A DNA stretch of 64,000 bases, taken from positions 2,666,001 to 2,730,000 of the forward strand of contig NC_016604.1 in assembly GCF_000230895.2 (NCBI RefSeq), read 5' to 3'. Numbering within the stretch: position 1 is the first letter of the stretch; the number at the start of each line of letters is the position of its first letter. The notes below the pieces were generated by a model. The model saw only the letters and a program-made list of their open reading frames with translations. It was not told the DNA's origin and searched no databases. The translations under genes and the position numbers were made by a program. Shown here in pieces: positions 8,855 through 18,129 of the stretch. This DNA is from Mycolicibacterium rhodesiae NBB3. Its GTDB lineage: Bacteria; Actinomycetota; Actinomycetes; Mycobacteriales; Mycobacteriaceae.

Positions 8855-9556
8855 CTACTGCGTCCTCAGGACGAATCCCACTCCCCGCACCGTGTGCAGA
8901 AGTCGCGGTGCGCCGCCGGCTTCGAGCTTGCGGCGCAGATATCCGATGAACACATCGACGACGTTGGTGTCGGCGGCGAAGTCGTATCCCCACACCAACT
9001 CCAGTAGCTGAGCCCTCGACAGCACTGCGGTCTTGTGCTCGGCCAGCACCGCGAGCAGATCGAACTCGCGTTTGGTGAGATCGACATCGACGCCGTTGAC
9101 ACGCGCCCGCCGACCGGGAATGTCGACCTCGAGCGGACCGACCTGGATGGTCTCGGAGGAGAAGGTCGCCGTCGAACCGCGTCTGCGCAGCAGCGCCTTG
9201 ACGCGTGCCACCAGCTCCTGCAGCACGAACGGCTTCACCAGGTAGTCGTCAGCCCCGGCTTCCAGACCTGCCACCCGGTCGTCGACAGAACTCCGCGCCG
9301 ACAACACGCAGACGGGCACGTCGTTGTCCATCGCACGCAGCGCGGTGACCACGCTGACACCGTCGAGCACGGGCATGTTGATGTCGAGGACGATCGCGTC
9401 CGGGCGGGTCTCCGTCGCGCTGCGCAGCGCTTCGGCGCCGTCGATCGCGGTGGACACGTCGAAACCGGACAGCCGCAGTCCGCGCTCTAGCGAGGCGAGC
9501 ACGTCGGGGTCGTCGTCGACCACGAGCACCCGGGGTGAGGCCGCTCCACTGTCCAT
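8855..9556 (-). CDS. prrA: Response regulator PrrA (OmpR family)
   Basis: A 233-residue OmpR/PhoB-type DNA-binding regulator. The receiver domain has the acidic pocket VVDDD near residue 12, the phosphoacceptor Asp58 in DINMP, and Lys in YLVKPF. The winged-helix domain ([15 protein letters not shown] to GVGFVLRTQ) is nearly identical to M. tuberculosis PrrA as I recall it. ATG 9556 is chosen because homologues begin MDSG or MDTG; an in-frame start at 9589 adds eleven residues. The gene is first in the prrA-prrB operon. Confidence 0.96.
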   Translation of the reverse strand: MDSGAASPRVLVVDDDPDVLASLERGLRLSGFDVSTAIDGAEALRSATETRPDAIVLDINMPVLDGVSVVTALRAMDNDVPVCVLSARSSVDDRVAGLEAGADDYLVKPFVLQELVARVKALLRRRGSTATFSSETIQVGPLEVDIPGRRARVNGVDVDLTKREFDLLAVLAEHKTAVLSRAQLLELVWGYDFAADTNVVDVFIGYLRRKLEAGGAPRLLHTVRGVGFVLRTQ

Positions 9557-9715
9557 GGCCCCAATCTTGCCCGATAGCACCCCCCGCATGCGGCAGGCGC
9601 GTGAGTCCGGCGGTCTCGCCGTTGCGGCGGTCTTGTCACCGCCGTGTCACGGCAGCCTGAACGATCGGCTGATAGCAAAGCGGGCAAATCCGCGCGCTGC
9701 TAGCATCCGACACTT

Positions 9716-10708
9716 GTGCCAGCCCCACCACCCCGGTTGATCGTCGAGCCCGATGACGGCGTGGAGCCGGTGCGCGAACTGATCGAATCGGCCCAGAATT
9801 CTCTGCTCATCAAGCAGTTCACGTTCACCGAGGACTCCTTGATCGACGCGGTCATCGAACGGCGCAATGCGGGCGTCAATGTGCGGGTCATGCTCAACCC
9901 CGCGCGTTCGGGTGGTGACCGGGCCAACGACGAGACGTTCCAGCGGTTCGCCGACGCCGGCATCGCGGTCAAGTGGTCCAATCCGAAGTTCTATGTCACG
10001 CACGAGAAATCGATCGTGGCCGACGACAAGGCCGCTCTCGTCGCCACCTTCAACCTCTGCACGAAGTACTTCACGCTGACCCGCGACTACGGTGTGATCA
10101 CCCACGATCCCGTCCACGTCGCGCAGATCGTGGAGGTCTTCGACGCCGACTGGCAGGAGCTGGACTGGACCTGCTCGGCCTACGAAGGGCTGCTCTGGAG
10201 TAATTCCAATTCGCGTCTGCACATGGCGCAGTTCATCGACACGGCCACCCACCGGCTCGACATCCAGCACCCCAAGTACGTCGATGCGGTCATCCTCGAG
10301 CGAATCGCGGCCGCAGCCGACCGTGGGGTGAAGGTGCACGTGCTCTGCGGCGGAAAGCACGGCATCAGCGAGTGGGACATCCTCGACACCTTCGCGTCGC
10401 TGCGCACGCTGCGCCGTTTCGGCGTGAAGGTGCACAAGCAGAAGAATCTGCGCGTGCACGCCAAGCTGCTGGTCGTCGACGACGAACGCGCGCTCGTCGG
10501 CTCCATGAACATCGACCGCAGCGCCTTCGATCTGCGCCGTGAACTGGGGATACTCATTTCGGACCCGCCGACGGTGGCACGGCTGAAGCAGGTGTTCGAC
10601 GAGGACTGGGCGCTGTCGCACCACTACGAGCCGCCGGACCCGTTGCAACCGGCCCACCACCACGAAGAGGACGACTTTCCGCACGATCACGAACTCATGC
10701 ATGAGTGA
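9716..10708 (+). CDS. Phospholipase D-like protein (cardiolipin synthase-like)
   Basis: A 330-residue protein with two HKD motifs, HEKSIVADDKAALVATFN and HAKLLVVDDERALVGSMN, one in each half, as in the PLD superfamily. Members transfer phosphatidyl groups or cut phosphodiesters through a covalent His intermediate. The tail is rich in His and acidic residues (HHHEEDDFPHDHELMHE), which could bind metal. No signal peptide or membrane helix is seen, so a cytosolic role is likely; the substrate is unknown. TAGCAT at 9701-9706 before the GTG could be a -10 box. It overlaps the next gene by eight bases. Confidence 0.88.
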   Translation: MPAPPPRLIVEPDDGVEPVRELIESAQNSLLIKQFTFTEDSLIDAVIERRNAGVNVRVMLNPARSGGDRANDETFQRFADAGIAVKWSNPKFYVTHEKSIVADDKAALVATFNLCTKYFTLTRDYGVITHDPVHVAQIVEVFDADWQELDWTCSAYEGLLWSNSNSRLHMAQFIDTATHRLDIQHPKYVDAVILERIAAAADRGVKVHVLCGGKHGISEWDILDTFASLRTLRRFGVKVHKQKNLRVHAKLLVVDDERALVGSMNIDRSAFDLRRELGILISDPPTVARLKQVFDEDWALSHHYEPPDPLQPAHHHEEDDFPHDHELMHE

Positions 10709-11273
10709 GACGGAGCCAACGCTGCCGAAGGTCTCGCTGGGCGAGCTGGCGTGGACGTTCAACCACATCGCGCTGGCGTCGTTCGGCGGAGGTCTGTCCG
10801 CATGGTCACGCGAGGTGCTCGTCGTCGAGAAGAAATGGCTCGGCGAAGAGGAATTCCTCTCGGCGATGACGATGTGCCGGATCCTGCCCGGTGCGAATCA
10901 GGTGAACATGGCCGTCTTCGCGGGCAGCAAGATGCGCGGGCTGCCCGGTGTGCTCGCGGCGCTGTTCGGGCTGTGCTTCGTGCCCGTGATCATCGTCCTG
11001 GTGATGGCGTTCCTGTACTTCCGTTTCAAGGAGCAGGCGGCGGTCAAGGGTGTGCTGCACGGCGCATCGGCGGCGGCCGTCGCGCTGACGATCGCCATGG
11101 TGATTCAGACGGGTAGGAAATGTCTGACCGGGCTCGTCCCGGTCGCGCTGTTCTTGGCAGCGTTCGTGCTCAACGGCCTTGTGCGGCTACCCCTGCCGTT
11201 GACGCTGCTGATCGTCGCGCCGCTGGCCCTGTTGTGGGCGTGGCCGAGAAATCGTGCCGCGCAGGCGCAATGA
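10701..11273 (+). CDS. Chromate transporter, first half (CHR domain)
   Basis: A 190-residue membrane protein of the chromate ion transporter family, with the CHR-domain features SFGGGLSAWSREVLVVEKKW near the N-terminus and LPGANQVNMAVFAG. It has about six hydrophobic helices. In many bacteria two CHR domains are fused; here they are separate genes that overlap as ATGA, so the two products probably form a heterodimer. The function is chromate or sulfate-related anion efflux, by family. It overlaps the end of the PLD-like gene. Confidence 0.88.
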   Translation: MSETEPTLPKVSLGELAWTFNHIALASFGGGLSAWSREVLVVEKKWLGEEEFLSAMTMCRILPGANQVNMAVFAGSKMRGLPGVLAALFGLCFVPVIIVLVMAFLYFRFKEQAAVKGVLHGASAAAVALTIAMVIQTGRKCLTGLVPVALFLAAFVLNGLVRLPLPLTLLIVAPLALLWAWPRNRAAQAQ

Positions 11274-11815
11274 ACACCTACCTCCAGCTGGCCGGTATGT
11301 TCGCGGGGCTGTCGCTGCTGTCGATCGGCGGCGGCAATGCGGTGTTGCCCGATATGCACCGGCAGGCGGTCTCCGGCCATCACTGGATGACCAACGCTCA
11401 GTTCGCCGACATCTTCTCCATCTCCCAGACCGCACCGGGTCCGAGCATCCTGATCGTCACGCTCGTCGGGTATGGCGCGGGCCTGTCGGTCGGGGGAGTC
11501 CCCGGCGCGATCGTCGGGGGACTCATCGCCACCGTCGCGATGATCGTGCCCGCCGCGTCGCTGATGTACACCGTCACGTTGTTCTGGCAGAAGGCGCAGA
11601 AGTCGAAGTGGCGCGTCGCGGTCGAAAAGGGCTTCGCGCCGTTGACCGTCGGTCTGATCATGGCCACCTCGCTGGTGATGAGCCGAACCGCAGACCATGA
11701 CTGGCGCGCCTACCTGCTGACCGCGGTCTGCACAGCGATCTTCGTGTTCACCAAGACCAATCCGTTGGCCGTGGTGGCGGCAGCCGGTGTCATCGGCTAT
11801 TTCGGCATTGTTTGA
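11270..11815 (+). CDS. Chromate transporter, second half (CHR domain)
   Basis: This 181-residue partner CHR protein begins MNTYLQLAGMFAGLSLLSIG and carries SIGGGNAVLPDMHRQAV and SISQTAPGPSILIVTLVGYG, matching the second half of fused ChrA transporters. The ATG at 11270 overlaps the stop of the first half, so translation is coupled. Around six membrane segments are predicted. An upstream in-frame start at 11120 lies inside the first-half gene and is rejected. Confidence 0.88.
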   Translation: MNTYLQLAGMFAGLSLLSIGGGNAVLPDMHRQAVSGHHWMTNAQFADIFSISQTAPGPSILIVTLVGYGAGLSVGGVPGAIVGGLIATVAMIVPAASLMYTVTLFWQKAQKSKWRVAVEKGFAPLTVGLIMATSLVMSRTADHDWRAYLLTAVCTAIFVFTKTNPLAVVAAAGVIGYFGIV

Positions 11816-11890
11816 CACCGAGTTTGACGCGGCCGAAAAAAGCTTGCGGTTCGTCCGGCGGATAGGCGCTCGGCCTGTTAAGCAGTAGGC

Positions 11891-12769
11891 GTGACCGTCA
11901 AATCGCCTGATGCGCTCGGAACTCCGCCGCCTGAACGGGAGCCGACGCCGACACCGACGTCTCAGTCGATCCCGGATCGCTGTCGCGCGCTGATCAACAA
12001 CCGCACCTTCGAACTCTTCATCGTCGCGGTCATCGTCTTCAACGCGATCCTGCTGGGCGCGGCGACCTATTCCGACGTCGCAGAGCAGTACGAGAATCTC
12101 TTCAGCACGATCTACAACATCATCCTGGGCATCTATGTCGTCGAGCTGTTGATCCGGCTCACGGCCTGCCGGTGGAACCCGCGCGAGTTCGTCAGAGACG
12201 GCTGGAACATCTTCGACTTCATCGTCGTCGTGGCCGCCTTCGTGCCCGGGTTGCGGGCGAACGCCATGCTGCTGCGAATGGTGCGGCTGCTGCGGATCGT
12301 GCGCCTCGTGCGCTTCCTGCCCGACCTCCGGATTCTTGTCTCTGCGGCCGGGAGGAGTGTGCCCGGTATCGCGTCGTTGGCGGGCGCGACCTTCGTGCTG
12401 ATCTTCATCTACGGGATGCTCGGCTGGGTACTTTTCGGTACCCACGATCCGGCAAATTACGGCAACATCGGCTTTGCGATGCTGACGATGTTCGTCATGC
12501 TCAGCCTGGAGAACTTCCCCGACAACGTCGCGATGGGCCAACAGGTTTCGCAGTGGACGATCCTGTTCTTCATCAGCTACGTGCTGCTCGCCAGCTTCCT
12601 GATCTTCAACCTCTTCATCGGCATCGTGCTGAACGCGATGGAGGAGGCCAGGAAATCGGACCGCAAGGAGCATGAGACCGACGATCTGCTGTCTCGGTTG
12701 CGGGCCGCGCGAGAAGCGCTGGAGCAGGCCGAAGAGGAACTGCAGAAGACGCATCGCGACGACCGCTAG
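11891..12769 (+). CDS. Voltage-gated ion channel, bacterial sodium channel type
   Basis: A 292-residue six-helix channel subunit, presumably acting as a tetramer. S1 is near residues 42-62; the S4 voltage sensor has Arg at about every third position (LRMVRLLRIVRLVRF). The pore helix and filter are TMFVMLSLENFPDNV, with Glu where NaChBac-type channels have LESW. S6 (FLIFNLFIGIVLNAMEEA) continues into a charged C-terminal coiled coil, as in that family. The N-terminus is Pro/Thr-rich. Ion selectivity cannot be set from sequence, since the Trp of the usual filter is Phe. It appears to be a single-gene unit, with a terminator-like hairpin after it. Confidence 0.88.
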   Translation: MTVKSPDALGTPPPEREPTPTPTSQSIPDRCRALINNRTFELFIVAVIVFNAILLGAATYSDVAEQYENLFSTIYNIILGIYVVELLIRLTACRWNPREFVRDGWNIFDFIVVVAAFVPGLRANAMLLRMVRLLRIVRLVRFLPDLRILVSAAGRSVPGIASLAGATFVLIFIYGMLGWVLFGTHDPANYGNIGFAMLTMFVMLSLENFPDNVAMGQQVSQWTILFFISYVLLASFLIFNLFIGIVLNAMEEARKSDRKEHETDDLLSRLRAAREALEQAEEELQKTHRDDR

Positions 12770-12837
12770 TCCGCTTGTCGGTTCCCTGGTGCAGGGTGGG
12801 TGACAACTACGGCGGCTGACCACCCCGGAAGCATTTG

Positions 12838-12860
12838 ACCTCAATGTTTGTTGAGGTTTT
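12838..12860 (+). terminator. Intrinsic terminator after the ion channel gene
   Basis: A seven-base stem, ACCTCAA (12838-12844) and TTGAGGT (12851-12857), encloses a six-base loop and ends in TTTT at 12857-12860. It is one of the few hairpins here with a U-run. It lies about 70 bases past the channel stop and 50 before the ABC exporter operon. Confidence 0.5.
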
Positions 12861-12912
12861 ACGGTTGCCTCCGGCAGGTTATCCGCTTGCTCACAATGGG
12901 AAGATGTACTAA

Positions 12913-14856
12913 ATGACGGACTCGCTGAACGCGCTACGCGCGGCGCCCTCGATTGCGCCGCCGGCCAAGCGTGCCCGGCCGAGTTCAGATCTGTGGCGAA
13001 TGCTGCCCTACCTCATGCCCTACCGCGTCCGATGGATCTCGATGCTCGTCATCGCGCTTCTGAGCCTTGTTGCCACCGTGGCCATACCGCTGATGACCAA
13101 GGCCGTCATCGACGGCCCGGTCCGTCATCAAGATCAGCAGGGCCTGTGGCTGCTAGGGGCCGCGGCGATGGGCGTCGGGATCTCGGAGGCGGTCTTGTGG
13201 TTCATCCGGCGGTGGCTGGTTGCGCGCGCCACCATGGGCGTCGAGGCCGACATCCGCAAGGACCTGTACGCCCGCCTGCAGATCCTGCCGATGTCGTTTC
13301 ACGGCCGTTGGCAGTCAGGCCAGCTGCTGTCGCGAATCATGAACGATCTCAGCACCATTCGCCGGTTCATGTCGTTCGGCATGGTTTTCCTGTTACTCAA
13401 CGTCATCCAGATCACCGTGGTGACCACGATCCTGCTGGTGATGTACTGGCCGCTGGGTGTAGTGGTGCTGCTGTCGATCGTGCCGATCGCCGCCACCGTG
13501 CTGCACTTCCAACAGGAGTACACGCGGTTGTCGCGGCTGGCCCAGGACCAGTCCGGGCACGTCGCCACTCACGTCGAGGAGTCGGCGTTGGGTCTGCGGG
13601 TGGTGAAGTCGTTCGGCCGCGAGGACTACGTCTACGACCGGTTCGACGAACAACTCACCAATCTGTACGACACCCAGGTCAACAGGGTTTCGGTCTCGGC
13701 GAAGTTCTGGACGCTGCTCGAGATCATCCCGAACCTGACGCTGATCGTGGTGCTCGGCTTCGGGGCATACGCCGCGGGCCACGGCTACGTCACCATGGGT
13801 ACGCTCGTCGCGTTCATCACGATGATGCTGTCGCTGGTCTGGCCGATCGCATCGCTGGGGTTCCTGCTATCGATGACACAGGAGTCGTTCACCGCCGCCA
13901 ACCGCATCGCCGAGATCTTCGATGCGCCAATGGAAATCGTCGACGGACCCGACGGCCACGCGCCGACGGGCGGGCGGCTGGAACTCGTCGACGTCGGGTT
14001 CCGGTTCCCAGACGCCGGGCCGGACGACTGGGCGCTGCGCCACGTCACGGCCACCGTGGAACCGGGGGAGACGCTGGCGCTGGTCGGCTCGACCGGATCG
14101 GGCAAGTCCGTGCTGGCTTCGCTGCTGTCACGGCTGTACGACGTCACCGAGGGATCGATCCGCATCGACGGCACCGACATTCGTGAGCTGTCGCTCTCTG
14201 CGCTGCGCGAGACGGTGGCCACCGCATTCGAGGATCCGACTCTGTTCTCCATGTCGGTCGCCGAGAACCTGCGGCTGGGTTCCCCGGATGCGACCAACGA
14301 ACAGATGGCCCAGGCGGTCGAGGTCGCCGCCGCGCAGTTCGTCTACGATCTGCCCTTCGGCCTGGACACCCGCATCGGCGAGCAAGGTATGAGCCTGTCC
14401 GGTGGTCAGCGGCAACGGCTTTCGCTGGCGCGTGCCATCCTGGCCGCGCCGAGGATCTTGGTGCTCGATGACACACTGTCAGCGCTGGACGTCCACACCG
14501 AGGCCGTCGTCGAGGAGGCGTTGCGCCGGGTGCTGCACGCGGTGACCGGCATCGTCGTCGCACACCGGGCGTCGACGGTACTGCTCGCCGACCGGGTCGC
14601 ACTGCTCGACAAGGTTGGCTCTTCTGGGGCAACCATCACGCACATCGGCACGCACGCCGAGTTGCTCGCCACCGTCCCGCGGTACCGGTACCTGCTCGCC
14701 GCGGACGACGAACTCGATGACGGCTGCGAGCGCGCCTGCGACTGGCAGGAGGACGAGGACCGCAGCCGGCTCGATCAGGCCTACGAGGAGCAGGAAGCCC
14801 TCGAAAGAGAGCGTGTCAGGCGGCGGTTCGTGACCTCGGAGGCTGAGGGCCGATGA
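12913..14856 (+). CDS. ABC exporter half-transporter, subunit A (degenerate ATP site)
   Basis: A 647-residue ABC exporter with six membrane helices and an ATPase domain, similar in plan to M. tuberculosis Rv1273c/Rv1272c. Walker A is GSTGSGKS at 392-399 and the signature is canonical LSGGQ at 495-499. Walker B ends in Asp-Asp (LVLDD, residue 520), so the catalytic Glu is replaced by Asp, and the Q-loop region reads AFEDP. This marks the degenerate half of a heterodimer. A charged 50-residue tail follows the ATPase. It overlaps the next subunit by four bases. The substrate is unknown. Confidence 0.92.
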   Translation: MTDSLNALRAAPSIAPPAKRARPSSDLWRMLPYLMPYRVRWISMLVIALLSLVATVAIPLMTKAVIDGPVRHQDQQGLWLLGAAAMGVGISEAVLWFIRRWLVARATMGVEADIRKDLYARLQILPMSFHGRWQSGQLLSRIMNDLSTIRRFMSFGMVFLLLNVIQITVVTTILLVMYWPLGVVVLLSIVPIAATVLHFQQEYTRLSRLAQDQSGHVATHVEESALGLRVVKSFGREDYVYDRFDEQLTNLYDTQVNRVSVSAKFWTLLEIIPNLTLIVVLGFGAYAAGHGYVTMGTLVAFITMMLSLVWPIASLGFLLSMTQESFTAANRIAEIFDAPMEIVDGPDGHAPTGGRLELVDVGFRFPDAGPDDWALRHVTATVEPGETLALVGSTGSGKSVLASLLSRLYDVTEGSIRIDGTDIRELSLSALRETVATAFEDPTLFSMSVAENLRLGSPDATNEQMAQAVEVAAAQFVYDLPFGLDTRIGEQGMSLSGGQRQRLSLARAILAAPRILVLDDTLSALDVHTEAVVEEALRRVLHAVTGIVVAHRASTVLLADRVALLDKVGSSGATITHIGTHAELLATVPRYRYLLAADDELDDGCERACDWQEDEDRSRLDQAYEEQEALERERVRRRFVTSEAEGR

Positions 14857-16676
14857 CCACAACCGAATGGCGCGGCAAGTTCGACGAGGACCAGAGCGAC
14901 AACCTGCCGATCGACGAGAACCTGTCGCGGCGCCGCGAGGCCCGTGCGCTGCTGGGTTCGCTGCTACGGCCCTACAGCCGCACCGTCGCGCTGCTCGCGC
15001 TCGTCGTCGTGGTGGAAAACGCTGCGCGCCTTTCGGTTCCGATTCTGGTTCAGCGAGGCATCGACCGCGGCATACCGCCGATCATCGACGGTGGTTCTGC
15101 GCACACGCTCATGGTGGTGGTGGCCACGCTGGGCGGGGTGGTGCTGGTGCAGGCCATCAGCAGGATGTTTTTCCTGCGGCGCTCCGGCCGCATCGGGCAG
15201 AAGGTTCTGCTGGAGTTGCGGCGCCGGGTGTTCCGACACTTTCAGCTACTCGACATCAAGTTCCACGATCGCTACACCTCTGGGCGGGTGGTCAGCCGGT
15301 CCACCAACGATGTCGAGGCCATCCAGGACATGCTGGAGACCGGCTTCGACAGCCTGATCACCGCGGTGCTCACCCTGATCGGCACCTCGATTCTGCTTGT
15401 GACGCTGGATGTTCGGCTCGGTCTGATGTGTCTGGCCGCTTTCCCGATCCTGGTCGTCCTGGTGTGGTGGTTCAGCAGCGAGTCGGCCAAGGTGTACCGC
15501 AAGGTGCGCGAGAGCGCCGCGCTGGTGATCGTGCAGTTCGTCGAGACGATGACGGGTATCAAAGCGGTGCACGCCTATCGGCGCGAGCCGCGCAACCAGG
15601 AGATCTTCGAGGCTATCGCCGACGATTACCGCGAGATCAACGAGAAGACTTTCCGACTGCTTGCGGTCTTCATGCCCGGTGTGAAGCTGGTCGGCAACAT
15701 CACCACCGGTGTGGTGCTGCTGTACGGCGGCTACCGCGTGCTGCACGGCGAGATGACCATCGGCACGCTGGCCGCGTTCCTGCTCTACCTGCGGATGTTC
15801 TTCGAGCCGATGCAGGAGATTTCGCAGTTCTTCAACACCTTCCAGTCCGCCTCCTCCGCACTGGAGAAGCTGGCGGGCGTGCTCGCCGAGAAGCCAGGGA
15901 TCAGCGACCCGCAGCAGCCCGTGGAACTCGACTCGGTGCGGGGCGAGGTCGCGTTCCACGATGTGCAGTTCTCGTATGTCGAGGGCCGTCCGGTCCTGCC
16001 GGATCTCGACTTCACAGTGCCCGCGGGCCAGACCGTCGCACTGGTGGGCACCACGGGAGCGGGGAAGACGACGGTCGCGAAACTGATTGCGCGCTTCTAC
16101 GATCCGGCGTCGGGATCGGTGACCTTGGACGGGGTCGACCTACGTGACCTTGCACAGACCGAGCTGCGTCGCCACGTCGTGATGGTCACCCAGGAGAACT
16201 TCATGTTCGAGGGGACCGTCGCCGACAACATCCGGTTCGGCAGACCTGATGCAACCGACGACGAGGTCGTTGCCGCGGCGGCGGCCGTCGGCGCCGATCA
16301 GTTCATCGACACGCTGCCCGATGGCTACGACACCGACGTCGCCAAGCGCGGCGGTCGGCTCTCGGCCGGCCAGCGGCAGCTGGTGGCCTTCGCGAGAGCG
16401 TTCCTGGCCGACCCCGCCGTGCTCATCCTCGACGAGGCGACATCGTCGCTGGACATCCCCAGCGAGCGGATGGTGCAACGCGCACTGGAGACGGTGCTGG
16501 CCGACCGGACCGCGCTCGTCATCGCCCACCGGCTGTCCACCGTGGAGGTCGCCGACCGGGTGCTGGTGCTCGAGCACGGCCAGATCATCGAGGACGGCGC
16601 GCCCGACGACCTGATCACCCGCGACGACGGCCGGTACGCCGCACTGCACCGCGCGTGGGTCGAGTCGCTCGCCTAG
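14853..16676 (+). CDS. ABC exporter half-transporter, subunit B (catalytic ATP site)
   Basis: A 607-residue partner half-transporter with six membrane helices. Walker A is GTTGAGKT at 399-406, the Q-loop is VTQEN, and Walker B is ILDEA with catalytic Glu528. Its signature is altered to LSAGQ at 503-507. Combined with subunit A, the composite site built from Walker A/B of subunit B and LSGGQ of subunit A is fully canonical, while the other site is degenerate, as in known heterodimeric exporters. ATGA overlap with subunit A supports coupled synthesis. Confidence 0.92.
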   Translation: MTTTEWRGKFDEDQSDNLPIDENLSRRREARALLGSLLRPYSRTVALLALVVVVENAARLSVPILVQRGIDRGIPPIIDGGSAHTLMVVVATLGGVVLVQAISRMFFLRRSGRIGQKVLLELRRRVFRHFQLLDIKFHDRYTSGRVVSRSTNDVEAIQDMLETGFDSLITAVLTLIGTSILLVTLDVRLGLMCLAAFPILVVLVWWFSSESAKVYRKVRESAALVIVQFVETMTGIKAVHAYRREPRNQEIFEAIADDYREINEKTFRLLAVFMPGVKLVGNITTGVVLLYGGYRVLHGEMTIGTLAAFLLYLRMFFEPMQEISQFFNTFQSASSALEKLAGVLAEKPGISDPQQPVELDSVRGEVAFHDVQFSYVEGRPVLPDLDFTVPAGQTVALVGTTGAGKTTVAKLIARFYDPASGSVTLDGVDLRDLAQTELRRHVVMVTQENFMFEGTVADNIRFGRPDATDDEVVAAAAAVGADQFIDTLPDGYDTDVAKRGGRLSAGQRQLVAFARAFLADPAVLILDEATSSLDIPSERMVQRALETVLADRTALVIAHRLSTVEVADRVLVLEHGQIIEDGAPDDLITRDDGRYAALHRAWVESLA

Positions 16677-16684
16677 CCTTTCTT

Positions 16685-16746
16685 CGCCGAGACTGCTCAC
16701 AGATCGCGATTTCTGGAAAATTCGCGATCTGTGAGCAGTCTCGGCG
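16685..16746. terminator. Long perfect inverted repeat between convergent genes
   Basis: Arms at 16685-16709 and 16722-16746 are exact inverses over 25 bases, with a 12-base loop rich in A and T. It fills the gap between the converging ABC exporter and flavoprotein genes, so it is likely a bidirectional terminator. Its arm contains GATCTGTGAGCAGTCTCG, close to a sequence in the element at 19305-19350. Confidence 0.65.
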
Positions 16747-16749
16747 GTA

Positions 16750-18129
16750 CTAGGCCTGCGTCAGAAGCGTTTCGAGCTTGTCGTTGATGAGGGGCATGTT
16801 CGAGTTCAGCACCGAGATGATCTTCTCGCGGGCCCGCTCGCTGACCCCTGCGGAGACGTGGTGCAGCACGTTGAGCCGCGACGCGTCGACCCAGGCCATC
16901 ATGTCGGGGTCGGTGAACCACTGCAACTGGTTCTTGTTGAACGCCAACATCATTCGCAGCCAGTCCTCGGGGTCAGAGGGATAGGGGACGGGATTGCAAT
17001 AGGCGTTCTTCGTCTCGTCGTCAGCGTAGGTTGCCTCGACATGGGCGATGACGGCCGCGCTGAATGCCGGTTGGCACGTCCGCACCGCCTGTAGCGCGAT
17101 GCGCTCGTCGGTGAACACCGTCGCCGGCTCGATATGCGCGAAACCGTCTGCGCTGCAGTCGATGTATAGCGCTGAACGGTCGATGTCGCGGGCTCCGCCC
17201 TCGAGGGTGATGCGGCCCGGCTCGATCGTCTGCACGTGGCCCATCCGCACGACGTCGGTGATCCGTCGCAGCTGCTCGACCTCGGCCTGCGAGAGGATCG
17301 CGCACCGGTACATCGTGGGATCGACGGACCGGTCGATCCGCATCAGGCAGCCTTTGGTCTCCAGGCGGTCGAACAGGTCGGGCAGCGACTCCGCCTCGAG
17401 CACCGCGTTCAATTGATTGGAGAAGTCTCGCAGGACACGCTTGGCGAACGTCGAACCGGGCTGGATCGCGGCCCGGTCGAGGATCCATGAGTCGCGCGGC
17501 TTGATCCACGTGAGCCGTTGCGGTGCAATGCCGTGCCGCAGCAGCCAGATGCACGAATCCATCGCGGTCTTGCCCGCACCGACGATCACGTACCTGTCGC
17601 GTGCCTCGCGGATGCGTGGCAGGGCGTTCGGCGGTACACAGTCGACGCCCTCACCGACGGCGTAGGACGGCCCACGCATCGACGGCACGATGATTTCGAC
17701 GTGGGTGGTGACGACGCGTCCCGCCCTCACCTCGATGTCCTCACCGCCGAGCGTGCGCACCTGCCCGTCGCCGAGGTATTCACTCATCGGCAGGTAGGTC
17801 ACACGGCCCGTCGGCAGCAGCTGCTGACGCATCACCGCGTCGAAGTACGCGCACACCTCGGCACCGCTCGCCAGTTCGTAGTAGCCGGCGTTGAGCCCGC
17901 CGTGGTCGATGGTGTCGCTGCCCAGTGGTCGCGAGTTCACGCCGTAATAGGCCGACGGCTGATGCAGCCTCACGAACGGGTACGACGTAGTCCAGTGGCC
18001 ACCGGGCTGGTCGTTGCGGTCGACCACGACGACCGTGGCATCGGTCTCACTCACCAGCGTGTCCATGAACGCCAGGCCCATCGCCCCTGCGCCGACCACC
18101 AGGTAGTCGGCGTCGATCGTCGTCGCCAT
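16750..18129 (-). CDS. FAD/NAD(P)-binding oxidoreductase
   Basis: A 459-residue flavoprotein with an N-terminal FAD motif (VVGAGAMGLAFMDTL), a GG-doublet region (RNDQPGGHW) and a second nucleotide-binding motif near residue 190 (YVIVGAGKTAMDSCIWLL). The layout resembles class B flavin monooxygenases, but the Baeyer-Villiger fingerprint FxGxxxHxxxW is not seen. Substrate and reaction are unknown. Its start directly follows the stop of the epoxide hydrolase gene, so the two are likely co-transcribed and may act on the same epoxidised or hydroxylated compound. Confidence 0.85.
   Translation of the reverse strand: MATTIDADYLVVGAGAMGLAFMDTLVSETDATVVVVDRNDQPGGHWTTSYPFVRLHQPSAYYGVNSRPLGSDTIDHGGLNAGYYELASGAEVCAYFDAVMRQQLLPTGRVTYLPMSEYLGDGQVRTLGGEDIEVRAGRVVTTHVEIIVPSMRGPSYAVGEGVDCVPPNALPRIREARDRYVIVGAGKTAMDSCIWLLRHGIAPQRLTWIKPRDSWILDRAAIQPGSTFAKRVLRDFSNQLNAVLEAESLPDLFDRLETKGCLMRIDRSVDPTMYRCAILSQAEVEQLRRITDVVRMGHVQTIEPGRITLEGGARDIDRSALYIDCSADGFAHIEPATVFTDERIALQAVRTCQPAFSAAVIAHVEATYADDETKNAYCNPVPYPSDPEDWLRMMLAFNKNQLQWFTDPDMMAWVDASRLNVLHHVSAGVSERAREKIISVLNSNMPLINDKLETLLTQA

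Noticed and set aside
9557..9589. Longer start for prrA
   Set aside because: Homologues begin at MDSG/MDTG; the extra eleven residues have no match and the shorter form has the usual length.
9641..9653. GCCGTGTCACGGC palindrome upstream of prrA and the PLD-like gene
   Set aside because: It is short, occurs once and could arise by chance in GC-rich DNA; no link to a regulator could be shown.
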